Positions 15,996 to 24,416 are shown, counted from the stretch's first letter. The stretch is DNA of 35,594 bases from CAYQQQ01 sp964420125 (GCA_964420125.1 CAYQQQ010000035.1:1-35594), one strand, 5' to 3'. Notes: generated by a model from the sequence alone, not told the origin. Program-made: numbers and translations.

Positions 15996-16002
15996 GCGCG
16001 GC

Positions 16003-16485
16003 ATGGATCCCAGCGACAAGAAGGTGGCGCTGCGGGCGATCACCTACGGCCTGTACGTGCTGACCGCGTCCGTGGAGGGCGAGCACGCGGCCTCCGGGGT
16101 GAACTGGCTCACCCAGACCTCGTTCGATCCCCCGCTGGTGGCGGTGGCGGTCAACACCGACAGCGGGGCGCATGCCCTGATCCCCGCGGCAGGGACCTTC
16201 GCGGTGAACGTGCTGGCCGACGACCAGGTCGACATCGCCAAGTCGTTCTTCCGCTCCACCGAGGTGGACGGCGACCTCATCAACGGCCACCGCTTCGAGC
16301 GGGGCGTCGCCTCGGATGCGGCGATCCTCGAGGCGGTGCCGTGGTGGTTCGAGTGCCGCCTCACGGACTCCCTGGAGGGCGGCGACCACACGATCTACGT
16401 CGGCGAGGTGGTCGGCGCCGGCGTGCGCGACGCGGCGCGCCTGCCGCTCAACCTTCGCAGCACCGGCATGAACTACGGCGGGTGA
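16003..16485 (+). CDS. Flavin reductase family protein
   Basis: The 160-residue protein has the flavin-reductase-like FMN-binding split barrel: an opening helix and strand ALRAITYGLYVLTASVEG, the block GVNWLTQTSFDPPLVAVAVN (flavin-phosphate side in related enzymes), and AGTFAVNVLADDQ, the family's typical third strand. Such proteins reduce flavin with NAD(P)H for a partner monooxygenase or bind FMN as oxidoreductases themselves. No monooxygenase gene is adjacent. The ATG at 16003 is chosen because it gives the usual length for small members and follows a TANNNT box by 7 nt. The gene converges on the solute-binding protein gene, with a nested hairpin between. Confidence 0.9.
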   Translation: MDPSDKKVALRAITYGLYVLTASVEGEHAASGVNWLTQTSFDPPLVAVAVNTDSGAHALIPAAGTFAVNVLADDQVDIAKSFFRSTEVDGDLINGHRFERGVASDAAILEAVPWWFECRLTDSLEGGDHTIYVGEVVGAGVRDAARLPLNLRSTGMNYGG

Positions 16486-16490
16486 GATCG

Positions 16491-16538
16491 TTCTGTTCTG
16501 CAGGAGGTGTCGGTGACGACACCATCGAGCGAACAGAA
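16491..16538. terminator. Nested bidirectional hairpin between convergent genes
   Basis: TTCTGTTC (16491-16498) pairs with GAACAGAA (16531-16538), enclosing a second stem, GGTGTCG (16506-16512) with CGACACC (16517-16523), around the loop GTGA. The two stems are separated by 7-nt internal strands on each side. The structure lies between the flavin reductase stop and the solute-binding protein stop and would serve both genes. Confidence 0.6.
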
Positions 16539-16557
16539 GCCCACCTAGGGACCGTGA

Positions 16558-18219
16558 TCACGGCTCGATCCACACGCCGGTCAGGTTGTGGCCGGTGGGC
16601 AGGCCCTCGCCCTCGCTCCGGCCGTCGGGCAGGGGGCTCTCGCCGATGCCGTGCACGTCGGGGACGGTGCCGATGCTCCACTCCACCCAGTTGAGCCACA
16701 GGTTGTAGACCTCGGCGCTCAGCTCCCGGTTGACGTCCTCGTAGATCCGTCGCGCCGCCTCGGGGTCGGTCTCGACGCGCCCGGCGTCCATCAGCTCGTT
16801 GACCTCGGGGTCGTCGGACTTCCCGAAGTTCACCGGCGAGCCGCCGCGCCACCACACGTAGTTCCCGTCCGGCACTCCCCCGGGCAGGTTCCGGTACGGC
16901 ATCAGGTCCCAGTCGTCGCCGAGCGCCGTGCTGATCAGGCTCGCCTGCTCCATCGAGCGCAGCCGGACCTCGATGCCGGCCTTCGCCAGCTGCTCCTGGG
17001 CGTACTGGGCGCCGGCCACGGCCTCGGGGCCACCGGCGAACACGTAGGTGAGCTCCAGCGGCCTGCGGGTCTCCTCCTCGTAGGCGGCGACGAGACGGCG
17101 CGCCTCCTCCAGGTCGTAGCTCGGGAACCCGCTGTCGGCCAGGTAGCCGGGGGTGCCCTCGGGGAAGGCACCGGTGGCGAGGGGGAACTGGCCCAGCGCC
17201 CGGACCTCGGCCCACTGCTCCCGGTCGAAGGCGCGGGCCACCGCCAGGCGGGCGGTGCGCGAGTCGAAGGGGGGACGCGACACGTTGAACATGAGGTACG
17301 ACACCTCGGCGCGCACCAGGCTCTGGACCAGGCCCACCGCGCCCGCGTCGCGCTCGGCCTCGAGGGTGTCGACCGAGACGGCCGAGGAGGTGTGCATGGC
17401 CTGCACCTCGCCGGCCAGCAGCGCGTTGAGGCGGACGTCCTCGTCGACGACGGGCCGGAACTCGATCCGATCGAGGTACGGCAGCTGGCGGCCATCGGGA
17501 TCGGACAACCAGTAGTCGGGGTTGCGGGTGGCGCTCAAGCGCTCGTTCACCTGCCACTCCTCCAGCACGAAGGGCCCCGTGCCGATGAGGTTGCGATCGC
17601 AGGACGTGGCGTCGTCCAGCTGGGCCTGCGCCATGATCCCCAGCCGTCCGCCCCCGTAGAGGTAGGCGGGCAGCGCCGGCCAGGGCCGGTCCGTGGTGAT
17701 CTGCACGGTGCGACCGTCGAGCACCTCGACGGTCTCGACGGGGTCGAGAACGAACGGGAACAGCAAGGGCCGGCGGACGGGGTAGCGACCGAGGTAGGCG
17801 TCGAGGTTGTTCTTCACGACCTGAGCGGTGAGCGGCGAGCCGTCGTGGAAGGTCACGCCGTCGCGCAGCACCACCGTCCAGCGGGTGAACGACTCGTCGG
17901 GCTCCACCGACTCGGCCAGGTACGGAGCGAACCCGCCCTCGTCGTCGGGAGTGGTGAGGGTGTCGTAGATCGCACGCACCACCTGGATCCCCGACAGCGC
18001 CAGGGTGGCCTCGGGCAGGCACCACCCCCCGGTGGTCTCCGCTTCGAGCGCGTACACGAGCTCACCGCCCGGCGTGGGCTCGCCCGCCTCGACCTCACCG
18101 ATCCTCCGCCCGCCGGCGCCCGCCCCCTCGTCCGCCCCCGAGCACGCCGCCCCCACCAGCGCCAGCGCACCGATCATCGCCAAGCCGGCCCCACCGGAGC
18201 CGTGTCGCCACCGAGACAT
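16558..18219 (-). CDS. ABC transporter substrate-binding lipoprotein, family 5 (peptide/opine/nickel type)
   Basis: The 553-residue protein begins with a lipoprotein signal peptide (basic MSRWRHG, hydrophobic stretch, lipobox LVGAAC with Cys26). The mature part has family 5 extracellular solute-binding features: GGELVYALEAE, then the early block FAPYLAESVEPDESFTRW, the block DGVTFHDGSPLTAQVVKNNL, and late ELSAEVYNLWLNW. These proteins bind peptides or other small solutes outside the membrane and pass them to an ABC importer. No permease or ATPase genes are adjacent, so this is an orphan receptor. The ATG at 18219 is chosen because it starts the signal peptide and lies 7 nt after TACGGT. It diverges from the MFS gene over 109 bp. 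Confidence 0.92.
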   Translation of the reverse strand: MSRWRHGSGGAGLAMIGALALVGAACSGADEGAGAGGRRIGEVEAGEPTPGGELVYALEAETTGGWCLPEATLALSGIQVVRAIYDTLTTPDDEGGFAPYLAESVEPDESFTRWTVVLRDGVTFHDGSPLTAQVVKNNLDAYLGRYPVRRPLLFPFVLDPVETVEVLDGRTVQITTDRPWPALPAYLYGGGRLGIMAQAQLDDATSCDRNLIGTGPFVLEEWQVNERLSATRNPDYWLSDPDGRQLPYLDRIEFRPVVDEDVRLNALLAGEVQAMHTSSAVSVDTLEAERDAGAVGLVQSLVRAEVSYLMFNVSRPPFDSRTARLAVARAFDREQWAEVRALGQFPLATGAFPEGTPGYLADSGFPSYDLEEARRLVAAYEEETRRPLELTYVFAGGPEAVAGAQYAQEQLAKAGIEVRLRSMEQASLISTALGDDWDLMPYRNLPGGVPDGNYVWWRGGSPVNFGKSDDPEVNELMDAGRVETDPEAARRIYEDVNRELSAEVYNLWLNWVEWSIGTVPDVHGIGESPLPDGRSEGEGLPTGHNLTGVWIEP

Positions 18220-18226
18220 GGGGCGG

Positions 18227-18232
18227 ACCGTA
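18227..18232 (-). promoter_or_regulatory. -10 box (TACGGT) for leaderless substrate-binding protein mRNA
   Basis: On the minus strand, TACGGT is followed by CCGCCCC and the ATG at 18219, a 7-nt spacing without a Shine-Dalgarno. Confidence 0.45.
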
Positions 18233-18314
18233 CCGCACCGGCATCGCCGACCGGAGGGCGAGCTCCGTCGTGGCGGCGCCCGTCGCCCGGGCGGGTGCCC
18301 GCAGGGTGCACCCC

Positions 18315-18320
18315 TAGGCT
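18315..18320 (+). promoter_or_regulatory. -10 box (TAGGCT) for leaderless MFS mRNA
   Basis: TAGGCT ends 8 nt before the ATG at 18329, and no Shine-Dalgarno lies between. It is back to back with the -10 box of the divergent substrate-binding protein gene. Confidence 0.45.
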
Positions 18321-18328
18321 GCGTGTCC

Positions 18329-19543
18329 ATGTCCTCCGACGACCGGCTGCTCACCCCGCGCTTCGCGCTGGTGGTGGCCGTGGGTCTCGCCTACTTCTTC
18401 TCCCTGGGCATGCTGCTGCCGGTCGTGCCCCTCTTCGTGGAGGACGAGCTGGGTGGGGGCAGCGTGGCGGTGGGGGTGGCGGTGGGTGCCTTCAGCGTGG
18501 GGGCGGTGCTGCTGCGCCCCTTCGCCGGACGCATCGGCGACCGCATGGGCCGCCGGATCCTCATCATCGGCGGCGCGCTCACCGTGGGGGTCGCCGTGGC
18601 CCTCTACCCCCTGGCCGACTCGGTGGCGGTCCTGCTGCCCGCCCGAGTCCTGGGCGGCATCGGTGAGGCGGCGTTCTTCGTGGGGGCCGGCACCATGGTC
18701 ACCGACCTCGCCCCCGAAGCCCGTCGGGGCGAGGCGATCAGCTACTGGTCGGTCGCCGTCTACGGCGGCCTGGCCTTCGGCCCCGCCCTCGGCGAGTGGC
18801 TGCTGGACCACGACCACTACTCGCGGGTCTGGGTGGTGAGCGCCGCGCTGTCGGTGTTCGCCGGCCTGCTGGCCCTGGCCACCCGCGAGACCATGCGGCC
18901 GCTCCCACCGGGCACCGAACCACCGCACCAGCCTCTGCTCCATCGCGCCGCGCTGGCACCGGGCACGGTGCTGTTCCTCGGGATGGTGCCCCTCGCCGGC
19001 TTCGCCGGGTTCATCCCCCTCTACGTCACCGACATCGGTTTGGAGGACTCCCGGGGGGTGTTCCTCCTCTACGGCTGCATGGTGCTGGCCGTGCGGATCT
19101 TCGGCGCCCGTGTGCCCGACCGCATCGGCGCGCTGCGAGCCGGGACCCTGGCCACCGGCGGGATCGCCGCCGGCATGGTGGTGCTGGCCGCCGTCCCCCG
19201 CCCGTGGGGCCTCTACGCCGGCACAGCCGTGCTGGCGCTGGGGATGTCCCAGCTCTACCCGTCGATGCTCATGCTCGCCCTCACCGGCGTGCCCGAGACC
19301 GAGCGGGGCTCCGCAGTGGGCACCACGAGCAGCTTCTTCGACCTCTCCCAGGGCGTCGGGGCGGTGCTGTTGGGCGCTGTGGTCGCCCTGGCCGGCTACC
19401 GGGGTTCCTTCGTCGCCGCCGCGGCGATGGCCCTGGGTGGCCTGGTGCTGCTGCGCAGCGGGGTCGACCCCCGAGTCCGCCAACCCGTCGATCCCGCCGC
19501 GGCAGAGGTGGCCTTGGAGAACCTCGAACCCGATCCGCCGTGA
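18329..19543 (+). CDS. Major facilitator superfamily transporter
   Basis: The 404-residue protein has 12 hydrophobic helices in two halves with a central loop near residues 190-215. The MFS signature after helix 2 is clear: FAGRIGDRMGRRILIIGG, with the GRxxDRxGRR-type pattern. The second half opens with LHRAALAPGTVLFLGMVPLAGFAGF, and a Pro/Ala/Glu-rich cytoplasmic tail closes the protein. MFS members of this kind export drugs or import small solutes by proton coupling; the substrate cannot be inferred. The ATG at 18329 is set by the first helix and the TANNNT box. A CrtI-like oxidoreductase gene follows after 49 bp with its own -10 box. Confidence 0.93.
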   Translation: MSSDDRLLTPRFALVVAVGLAYFFSLGMLLPVVPLFVEDELGGGSVAVGVAVGAFSVGAVLLRPFAGRIGDRMGRRILIIGGALTVGVAVALYPLADSVAVLLPARVLGGIGEAAFFVGAGTMVTDLAPEARRGEAISYWSVAVYGGLAFGPALGEWLLDHDHYSRVWVVSAALSVFAGLLALATRETMRPLPPGTEPPHQPLLHRAALAPGTVLFLGMVPLAGFAGFIPLYVTDIGLEDSRGVFLLYGCMVLAVRIFGARVPDRIGALRAGTLATGGIAAGMVVLAAVPRPWGLYAGTAVLALGMSQLYPSMLMLALTGVPETERGSAVGTTSSFFDLSQGVGAVLLGAVVALAGYRGSFVAAAAMALGGLVLLRSGVDPRVRQPVDPAAAEVALENLEPDPP

Positions 19544-19580
19544 CGCGCTCCGCTACCCCTGGCGATCCACCGACCCGCGG

Positions 19581-19586
19581 TAACGT
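19581..19586 (+). promoter_or_regulatory. -10 box (TAACGT) for leaderless oxidoreductase mRNA
   Basis: TAACGT ends 6 nt before the ATG at 19593. The intervening CCGCCC cannot serve as a Shine-Dalgarno. Confidence 0.45.
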
Positions 19587-19592
19587 CCGCCC

Positions 19593-21338
19593 ATGACGGA
19601 TGAACGATGGGACGTGGTGGTCGTCGGGTCGGGCCCGGGTGGGCTGACCACCGGAGCCTGCCTGGCCGCCGCCGGACGGAGCGTCCTGGTCCTCGAGGCC
19701 CACGACCTGGCCGGCGGCAACACCCAGGTGTTCCGTCGGCACCACCGCGTCGACGGCGGGGGCGACACGTCGAGCACCGGGAGCTCGGAGCGCGCCGAGT
19801 ACGAGTTCGACGTCGGCGTGCACTACCTCGGCGACTGCGGCCCCGGCGGGCTGTTCCCCTCGATCTTCGGCGCCCTCGGCATGGGCGAGCGGATGCGCTT
19901 CCTGCCCCTCGACCCCGACGGCTTCGACACGCTGCACTTCCCCGACCTCGACTTCGTGGTGCCCGCCGGGTGGGACCGCTACCGCGAGCGGCTGATCGAG
20001 GCGTTTCCCGAGGACCGCGCCGGCATCGAGCGGGTGCTCGGGGTGCTGGAGGCCGTCGCCGCCGAGAGCCGGGCACGCGAGATCCCCGGCGTGGACACCC
20101 CGACCTTCGACCTATGGGCGTTCCGACCGCTCTCGGAGCTCTTCACCGAGGGGGAGCTGTCGCAGCGCTGCCAGGCCGTGCTCGACCACTGGTCCGGGCT
20201 CTACGCCGGCGGCCCGCGTCGCACGGCGGTGTTCATGCACGCCGCCATCATCGACCACTACATGCGGGGGGCCTTCTACCCCGAAGGGGGAGGGCAGATG
20301 ATCCCCGCCCGCCTGATCCAGGTCATCGAGGCATTCGGCGGTGAGGTGCGCACCCGCTGCCCGGTCGCCCGCATCCTCGTTCAGGACGGCCGGGCCACCG
20401 GAGTGGAGCTCGCCGACGGCGCGGTCGTGGAGGCCGACGTCGTCGTGTCCAACGCCGACCACCGCCGCACGGTGCTCGACCTCGTCGGCGCCGAGCACTG
20501 GGACCCCGCCACCGTGCGATGGACCGACGACGCCGAGATGACCCTCGGGCTGGTCTGCGTCTACCTCATCGTCGACCTCGACCTCACCGAGGGGCCCAAC
20601 ACCAACTACTTCGTGTTCCCCAGCTACGAGACCGACGGCCTCTACGACGCGCTCGACCGCGGCGAGCTGGAGGGCTCGGACGTGTTCGCCTACATCGCCA
20701 TGGCGTCGCGCAAGGACCCTGGCAACCCGCACCTGTGCCCGCCGGGCCAGACCAACCTGCAGGTGATGACCCTGGCCCCCCGTGGCCTGTCGTGGTGGGG
20801 CCTGGACGACGAGTCCGCCCAGGGCCACGCCTATCGGCGGGTCCCCGCCTACCGCGAGCGCAAGGAGCAGCTCACCGAGGCCCTCCTCGACGCGGCGGAG
20901 GCGGTGCTGGGCGATCGACTGGGCGGTGAGGCGCTGCGGGACCATCTCGTGCACGTCGAGACCGCCACCCCCCTTTCCCAGGAGCGCTACACGCACTCCA
21001 CGGGCGGCACCAGCTACGGCTACCTGCACTCTCCGGAGCAGTCGGGCACGAACCGCCCCCAGCACCGCACCGAGATCGACGGGCTGTGGCTGGTCGGCGC
21101 GAACACCACCTCGGGCCACGGCGTGGCGGGCACGATGGTCGGCGGGGTGAGCTGCGCTGGGCAGATCCTGGATCGGCCGCTGCTGATCGAGATGGTGATG
21201 GGCACCGCGCTGGCGGATCCCGCCGACATCCCGCCGGATCCCGACGACTTCGACCCGATGGAGTGGAGCCGGGGTCGCCGCCTGCGCGAGCGGCGGGCCG
21301 AAGGTCGGGCGGCCCGGGCCGCAGCGGCCGAGCGCTGA
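19593..21338 (+). CDS. FAD-dependent oxidoreductase, phytoene desaturase / carotenoid isomerase / RetSat-like
   Basis: The 581-residue protein has a dinucleotide-binding fold at its start (VVVVGSGPGGLTTG, Gly12-x-Gly14-x-x-Gly17) followed by LEAHDLAGGNTQ, typical of the CrtI superfamily. Further family blocks are FDVGVHYLGD, EGGGQMIPARLIQVIEAFGG in the middle (substrate-side helix), VVSNADHRRTV and the FAD-binding C-terminal GLWLVGANTTSGHGVAGTMVGG. Relatives desaturate or isomerise carotenoids or saturate retinol; the exact substrate is open. No crtB, crtE or other carotenoid gene is in the window. The last 40 residues form an Arg/Ala-rich tail outside the fold. The gene converges on the alcohol dehydrogenase gene with an 11-bp gap. 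Confidence 0.9.
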   Translation: MTDERWDVVVVGSGPGGLTTGACLAAAGRSVLVLEAHDLAGGNTQVFRRHHRVDGGGDTSSTGSSERAEYEFDVGVHYLGDCGPGGLFPSIFGALGMGERMRFLPLDPDGFDTLHFPDLDFVVPAGWDRYRERLIEAFPEDRAGIERVLGVLEAVAAESRAREIPGVDTPTFDLWAFRPLSELFTEGELSQRCQAVLDHWSGLYAGGPRRTAVFMHAAIIDHYMRGAFYPEGGGQMIPARLIQVIEAFGGEVRTRCPVARILVQDGRATGVELADGAVVEADVVVSNADHRRTVLDLVGAEHWDPATVRWTDDAEMTLGLVCVYLIVDLDLTEGPNTNYFVFPSYETDGLYDALDRGELEGSDVFAYIAMASRKDPGNPHLCPPGQTNLQVMTLAPRGLSWWGLDDESAQGHAYRRVPAYRERKEQLTEALLDAAEAVLGDRLGGEALRDHLVHVETATPLSQERYTHSTGGTSYGYLHSPEQSGTNRPQHRTEIDGLWLVGANTTSGHGVAGTMVGGVSCAGQILDRPLLIEMVMGTALADPADIPPDPDDFDPMEWSRGRRLRERRAEGRAARAAAAER

Positions 21339-21349
21339 GGACCTGACGG

Positions 21350-22291
21350 CTACGGCTCCAGCACCACCTTGATCGCCCCCGCGGCGCGGTCCCGGGCGGT
21401 GACGAACGCCTCGGCGGCCGCGTCCAGGGGGAACCGATGGGTGATCAGCGTCGGGGCCAGCTCGGGCGTCGTGGCCAGCAGCGCGGCGGCGGCGTCGACG
21501 TCCCGACCGCCGGCGTGGCGACCGTAGAGCCACACCGGGCACAGCGACACCTGCTTCATGCACAGCGGCAGGCCGGGCAACGTGACGTCGCCCCAGTACA
21601 TCCCCGGAACCCCCACCTGGGCGCCGGGCCGGGCCAGGTCGATCGAGGTGGCCAGGGAGCTGTCGGTGCCCGCCGCGTCGAGGACGAGGTCGTAGGTGCC
21701 GTGCACCTCGGTGGCACCCAGCCGCTCACCCGCCTGGCGCTGGGCGTCGTGGCGGGCGGCCAGGCCCACCTCGCAGCCTCGGGCCCTGGCGACGGCCACG
21801 GCGCACAGCCCGATGGTGCCGCCCCCCACCACCGCCACCCGTTGGTCCGGGCGCACCCCGCTGCGGCGCAGGGTGTGCACCAGCACCGCCAACGGCTCCA
21901 CCAGCGAGGCGTCCGCCGGGTCCACCCCGGCAGGCAGCGGCACCAGCGCCCGTTCCGGCACCAGCACCTCGTCGGCCATCCCCCCGTCGAGGCCGACGCC
22001 AAGGAGGATGCCGGGACCGTTCGCGCAGAGCTGGTCCTCCCCGCGCCGGCACATCTCGCAGAGGCCGCAGGGGACCAGCGGCTCCACCGCCACCGGGGTG
22101 CCGTCGGGGGTCACGCCGGCGATCTCGTGGCCGAGGGTGGCGGGCAACGGCAACAGCGTGGACGCGTCCACCATGTGCAGGTCGGATCCGCAGATCCCCG
22201 CGGAGCGCACCTTCAGCACCACGCCCTCGCCGCGTGGCGGCGGGACCTCGACCACCGCCACCTCGCCGTCGTCGACTCGTACCGCTCGCAT
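21350..22291 (-). CDS. Zinc-dependent medium-chain alcohol dehydrogenase
   Basis: The 313-residue enzyme belongs to the MDR superfamily. Catalytic-zinc ligands are Cys34 (AGICGSDLHM) and His55-Glu56 (GHE). The structural zinc site is the four-Cys lobe C75, C78, C81 and C89. The nucleotide-binding glycines are in VAVVGGGTIGLCAVAVA. The order GICGSDLHM to GHEIAGV to a short coenzyme domain matches threonine/sorbitol-dehydrogenase-like members, but at 313 residues it is slightly short (usual 340-350). It would oxidise an alcohol or polyol with NAD(P). The start at 22291 is firm: GGAGGTGAC directly precedes ATG. A G-rich tract lies in the upstream region on the coding strand. Confidence 0.93.
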   Translation of the reverse strand: MRAVRVDDGEVAVVEVPPPRGEGVVLKVRSAGICGSDLHMVDASTLLPLPATLGHEIAGVTPDGTPVAVEPLVPCGLCEMCRRGEDQLCANGPGILLGVGLDGGMADEVLVPERALVPLPAGVDPADASLVEPLAVLVHTLRRSGVRPDQRVAVVGGGTIGLCAVAVARARGCEVGLAARHDAQRQAGERLGATEVHGTYDLVLDAAGTDSSLATSIDLARPGAQVGVPGMYWGDVTLPGLPLCMKQVSLCPVWLYGRHAGGRDVDAAAALLATTPELAPTLITHRFPLDAAAEAFVTARDRAAGAIKVVLEP

Positions 22292-22311
22292 GTCACCTCC
22301 GCGTCGGCCGC

Positions 22312-22317
22312 AGCGTA
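22312..22317 (-). promoter_or_regulatory. Possible -10 box (TACGCT) of the alcohol dehydrogenase gene
   Basis: On the minus strand, TACGCT lies 20 nt upstream of the ATG, with GGAGGTGA in between, giving a short conventional leader. No convincing -35 is visible; the G-rich tract starts 39 bp further upstream. Confidence 0.35.
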
Positions 22318-22356
22318 CCCAGTCCCGACGCTCCCGATCCCTCCGGGGCTCCTGGC

Positions 22357-22428
22357 ACCCCCCGCGCCCCACCCCCGCGCCCACCCCCGCGCCACACCTC
22401 GCGCCCCACCCCGCGCCCCACCCCCGCC
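22357..22428 (-). repeat. G-rich direct repeats with quadruplex potential
   Basis: On the minus strand this 72-bp tract consists of degenerate units of GGGGGTGGGGCGC, giving many runs of four or five G separated by one to three bases. It lies between the DUF418 stop and the alcohol dehydrogenase start. A weak inverted repeat flanks it at 22431-22437 (CTGGCAG) and 22467-22473 (CTGCCAG). The rest of the 237-bp gap shows nothing else clear. Confidence 0.75.
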
Positions 22429-22528
22429 AACTGGCAGCTGCGGGACCACGCCGGCGAGGCTGACACCTGCCAGCCCGCTGGGTGGGGTGCAGGACTGGCG
22501 CCGGGCGAGCGGCGATGCGCGCTCCCGG

Positions 22529-23701
22529 TCAGGCGGGGTCGGGCGTGGGACGCTGCATCCGCAGCGGCTGGGGACGCAGGTAGGTGGCCACCCGCCAGAG
22601 CCACTCCACCGGGCCGTTGGTGAAGCGTGCCAGCCAGGGCGCCGACCAGGCCAGCTCCGCCAGCCACACCGCCACCACGAACCACACCAGCGCGGAGCGG
22701 GTGAGGTCCACCTCGCTCAGCATCCAGCTCAGCACCACCAGACCGAGCGTGGTCTGGGCGAGGTAGTTGGTCAGCGCCATCCGCCCGACCGCCCGGAGGC
22801 GACCCTGGATGCGGGCGGCCAACCCGGCCGGACGGGCCAGCGACCAGCACATCAGCAGGCCCACGTACCCCAGGGTCATCGGGATCGTGCCCACCGTGTT
22901 CAGCGCGCCGCTCGTCAGCGCGATGCGGTAGGAGAAGTCGTCGGCGAGCTGCCAGAGCACCCCGGCAAGGGCGAAGGGCAGGCCCACCGCCAGGCCCACC
23001 ACCGCCATCTGCCGGTAGCGCCGGATGTCGGCCCGACCGGCCAGCACCCCGGTGCGGTACAGCGCCACCCCGATCAGCATCATGCCCAGCGCCCGGGCGT
23101 ACCCGTCGTAGAGGATCCATGCCTCCACCGCGTCGGACCCCCAGAGGTCACCGGAGGTCCAGAACCAGCCGAGCTCGACCGGATCGCCCACCCCCGCCTG
23201 CACGACCACCGCCAGCCCGGCGCTGGAGAGGTACACCACCGATCCCAGCGCCATCAGCACCCTGGGCGGGAGCTTTCGCAGCGCCAGCAGCACCGGAGCG
23301 CAGAGCGCGTAGAGGGTGAGGATGTCGCCGGCCCAGAACCACATGTGCACCAGCCCGATGCCCAACAGCAGCAGGTTGCGCCACAGCGACAGCAGCACGG
23401 GGTGGCGGCGGCGCGCGCCCACCCGCTCCACGAACAGCACGATGCTCGCCCCGAACAGCAGGGAGAAGAGGCCCATCATCTTCTGGTCGAACACCACCTC
23501 ACCCACCACGCCGACCGCGGTGTCGAGCGGGGAGGCGATGCCGTCGGCGTCGAGCCGGTAGTAGGCGGGGTCGGCGAGGGCGAATGCCACCACGTTCATG
23601 GGGAGGATCCCCAGCGTCGCCACGCCACGCAGCAGGTCCAGGTGGTCGATGCGCGCCGCAGCCCGCTGGGGCGTCGTGGCGGTCACCGCGGCAGCGCACA
23701 T
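22529..23701 (-). CDS. DUF418 membrane protein (YeiB-like)
   Basis: The 390-residue protein has about ten hydrophobic helices. The opening IDHLDLLRGVATLGILPMNV is the signature of the YeiB/DUF418 group, whose members share an acyltransferase-3-like membrane fold. The C-terminal DUF418 part has GRMALTNYLAQTTLGLVV and ends GPVEWLWRVATYL. The function of the family is unknown; roles in envelope modification or transport have been suggested. I start at the ATG at 23701; GGGGGG abuts it directly, so the ribosome-binding geometry is poor. It diverges from the SRPBCC gene with only 52 bp between the start codons, so the promoters must overlap. Confidence 0.92.
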   Translation of the reverse strand: MCAAAVTATTPQRAAARIDHLDLLRGVATLGILPMNVVAFALADPAYYRLDADGIASPLDTAVGVVGEVVFDQKMMGLFSLLFGASIVLFVERVGARRRHPVLLSLWRNLLLLGIGLVHMWFWAGDILTLYALCAPVLLALRKLPPRVLMALGSVVYLSSAGLAVVVQAGVGDPVELGWFWTSGDLWGSDAVEAWILYDGYARALGMMLIGVALYRTGVLAGRADIRRYRQMAVVGLAVGLPFALAGVLWQLADDFSYRIALTSGALNTVGTIPMTLGYVGLLMCWSLARPAGLAARIQGRLRAVGRMALTNYLAQTTLGLVVLSWMLSEVDLTRSALVWFVVAVWLAELAWSAPWLARFTNGPVEWLWRVATYLRPQPLRMQRPTPDPA

Positions 23702-23753
23702 CCCCCCATCATCGCTGCGCACGCCCCGAGAACCGACGTGGGAGACTTCGACC

Positions 23754-24392
23754 ATGCGCTGGCGCACCATCGCCGTCGGCGGTCTCGCCGCCGTCGTCTA
23801 CACAGCTGCCCTTCGGCCCCGCCTCCTCCGCTGGGGCGCGAGGCCCGACGAGATCGATGCCGACCTGCCCGGCGACGAGCTGCTGGCCGACGTCCACCTG
23901 GTGGCCACCAGGGCCATCTCGATCGTCGCTGCTCCGACGGAGGTGTGGCCGTGGATCGCGCAGCTCGGCCAGGGGCGGGGTGGCTTCTACAGCTACGACG
24001 CGCTGGAGAACCTCGCCGGCTGCGACATCCACAGCGCCGCGGTCGTGATGCCCGAGTGGCAGGACGTCCGCCCCGGGGACGCCTTCCGGCTCCACCCCGA
24101 GATGGCGCTGCACGTCGCCCGGGTCGAGCACGGCTCCGCGTTGGTGGTCTGGAGCGGAGGAGGCGACGGCGACGACGGTTCGTCGCAGGCGCAGGTCCCC
24201 TACGACTTCACCTGGGCGTTCGTGCTCCGGGCGTCGCCCGAGGGCCCCACGCGGCTCGTTGTGCGGGAGCGCTACCGCTACGACGGGCTCGGCGCCGCCG
24301 CGATGATGGAGCCCGTGATGGCCGTCAGCACCTTCATGACCCAGAGGATGCTGCGGGGGATCCGGGACCGGGCCGAGGGCCGACATCCTTGA
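23754..24392 (+). CDS. Membrane-anchored SRPBCC-fold protein
   Basis: The 212-residue protein starts with one hydrophobic segment (about 5-22, TIAVGGLAAVVYTAAL), then a domain of START/SRPBCC type: ATRAISIVAAPTEVWPWIAQLGQGRGGFYSYD is the characteristic first strand and helices, and PYDFTWAFVLRASPEGPTRLVVRERYRY covers the central sheet. Such folds bind hydrophobic ligands or work as polyketide-cyclase-like enzymes; no ligand is predictable. GGGAG lies 9 nt before the ATG at 23754. The gene diverges from the DUF418 gene and is followed by a 216-residue protein with a possible promoter overlapping its stop codon. Confidence 0.85.
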   Translation: MRWRTIAVGGLAAVVYTAALRPRLLRWGARPDEIDADLPGDELLADVHLVATRAISIVAAPTEVWPWIAQLGQGRGGFYSYDALENLAGCDIHSAAVVMPEWQDVRPGDAFRLHPEMALHVARVEHGSALVVWSGGGDGDDGSSQAQVPYDFTWAFVLRASPEGPTRLVVRERYRYDGLGAAAMMEPVMAVSTFMTQRMLRGIRDRAEGRHP

Positions 24393-24416
24393 GCCGGCGG
24401 GTCCGGCACGTACACT
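24389..24416 (+). promoter_or_regulatory. Possible sigma-70-type promoter of the 216-residue protein gene
   Basis: TTGAGC (24389-24394), a 16-bp spacer and TACACT (24411-24416) form a reasonable -35/-10 pair, overlapping the SRPBCC stop codon. The leader would be about 35 nt. Confidence 0.4.

Noticed and set aside
15487..16002. N-terminal extension of the flavin reductase by 172 residues
   Set aside because: It overlaps the regulator gene in another frame and is Arg/Ser/Pro-rich shadow sequence.
16588..18666. 692-residue plus-strand reading frame over the substrate-binding protein gene
   Set aside because: It is the GC-rich antisense shadow of a clear family 5 solute-binding protein.
19281..19937. 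Minus-strand reading frame between the MFS and oxidoreductase genes
   Set aside because: It is antisense to two well-supported genes, with no recognisable domain.
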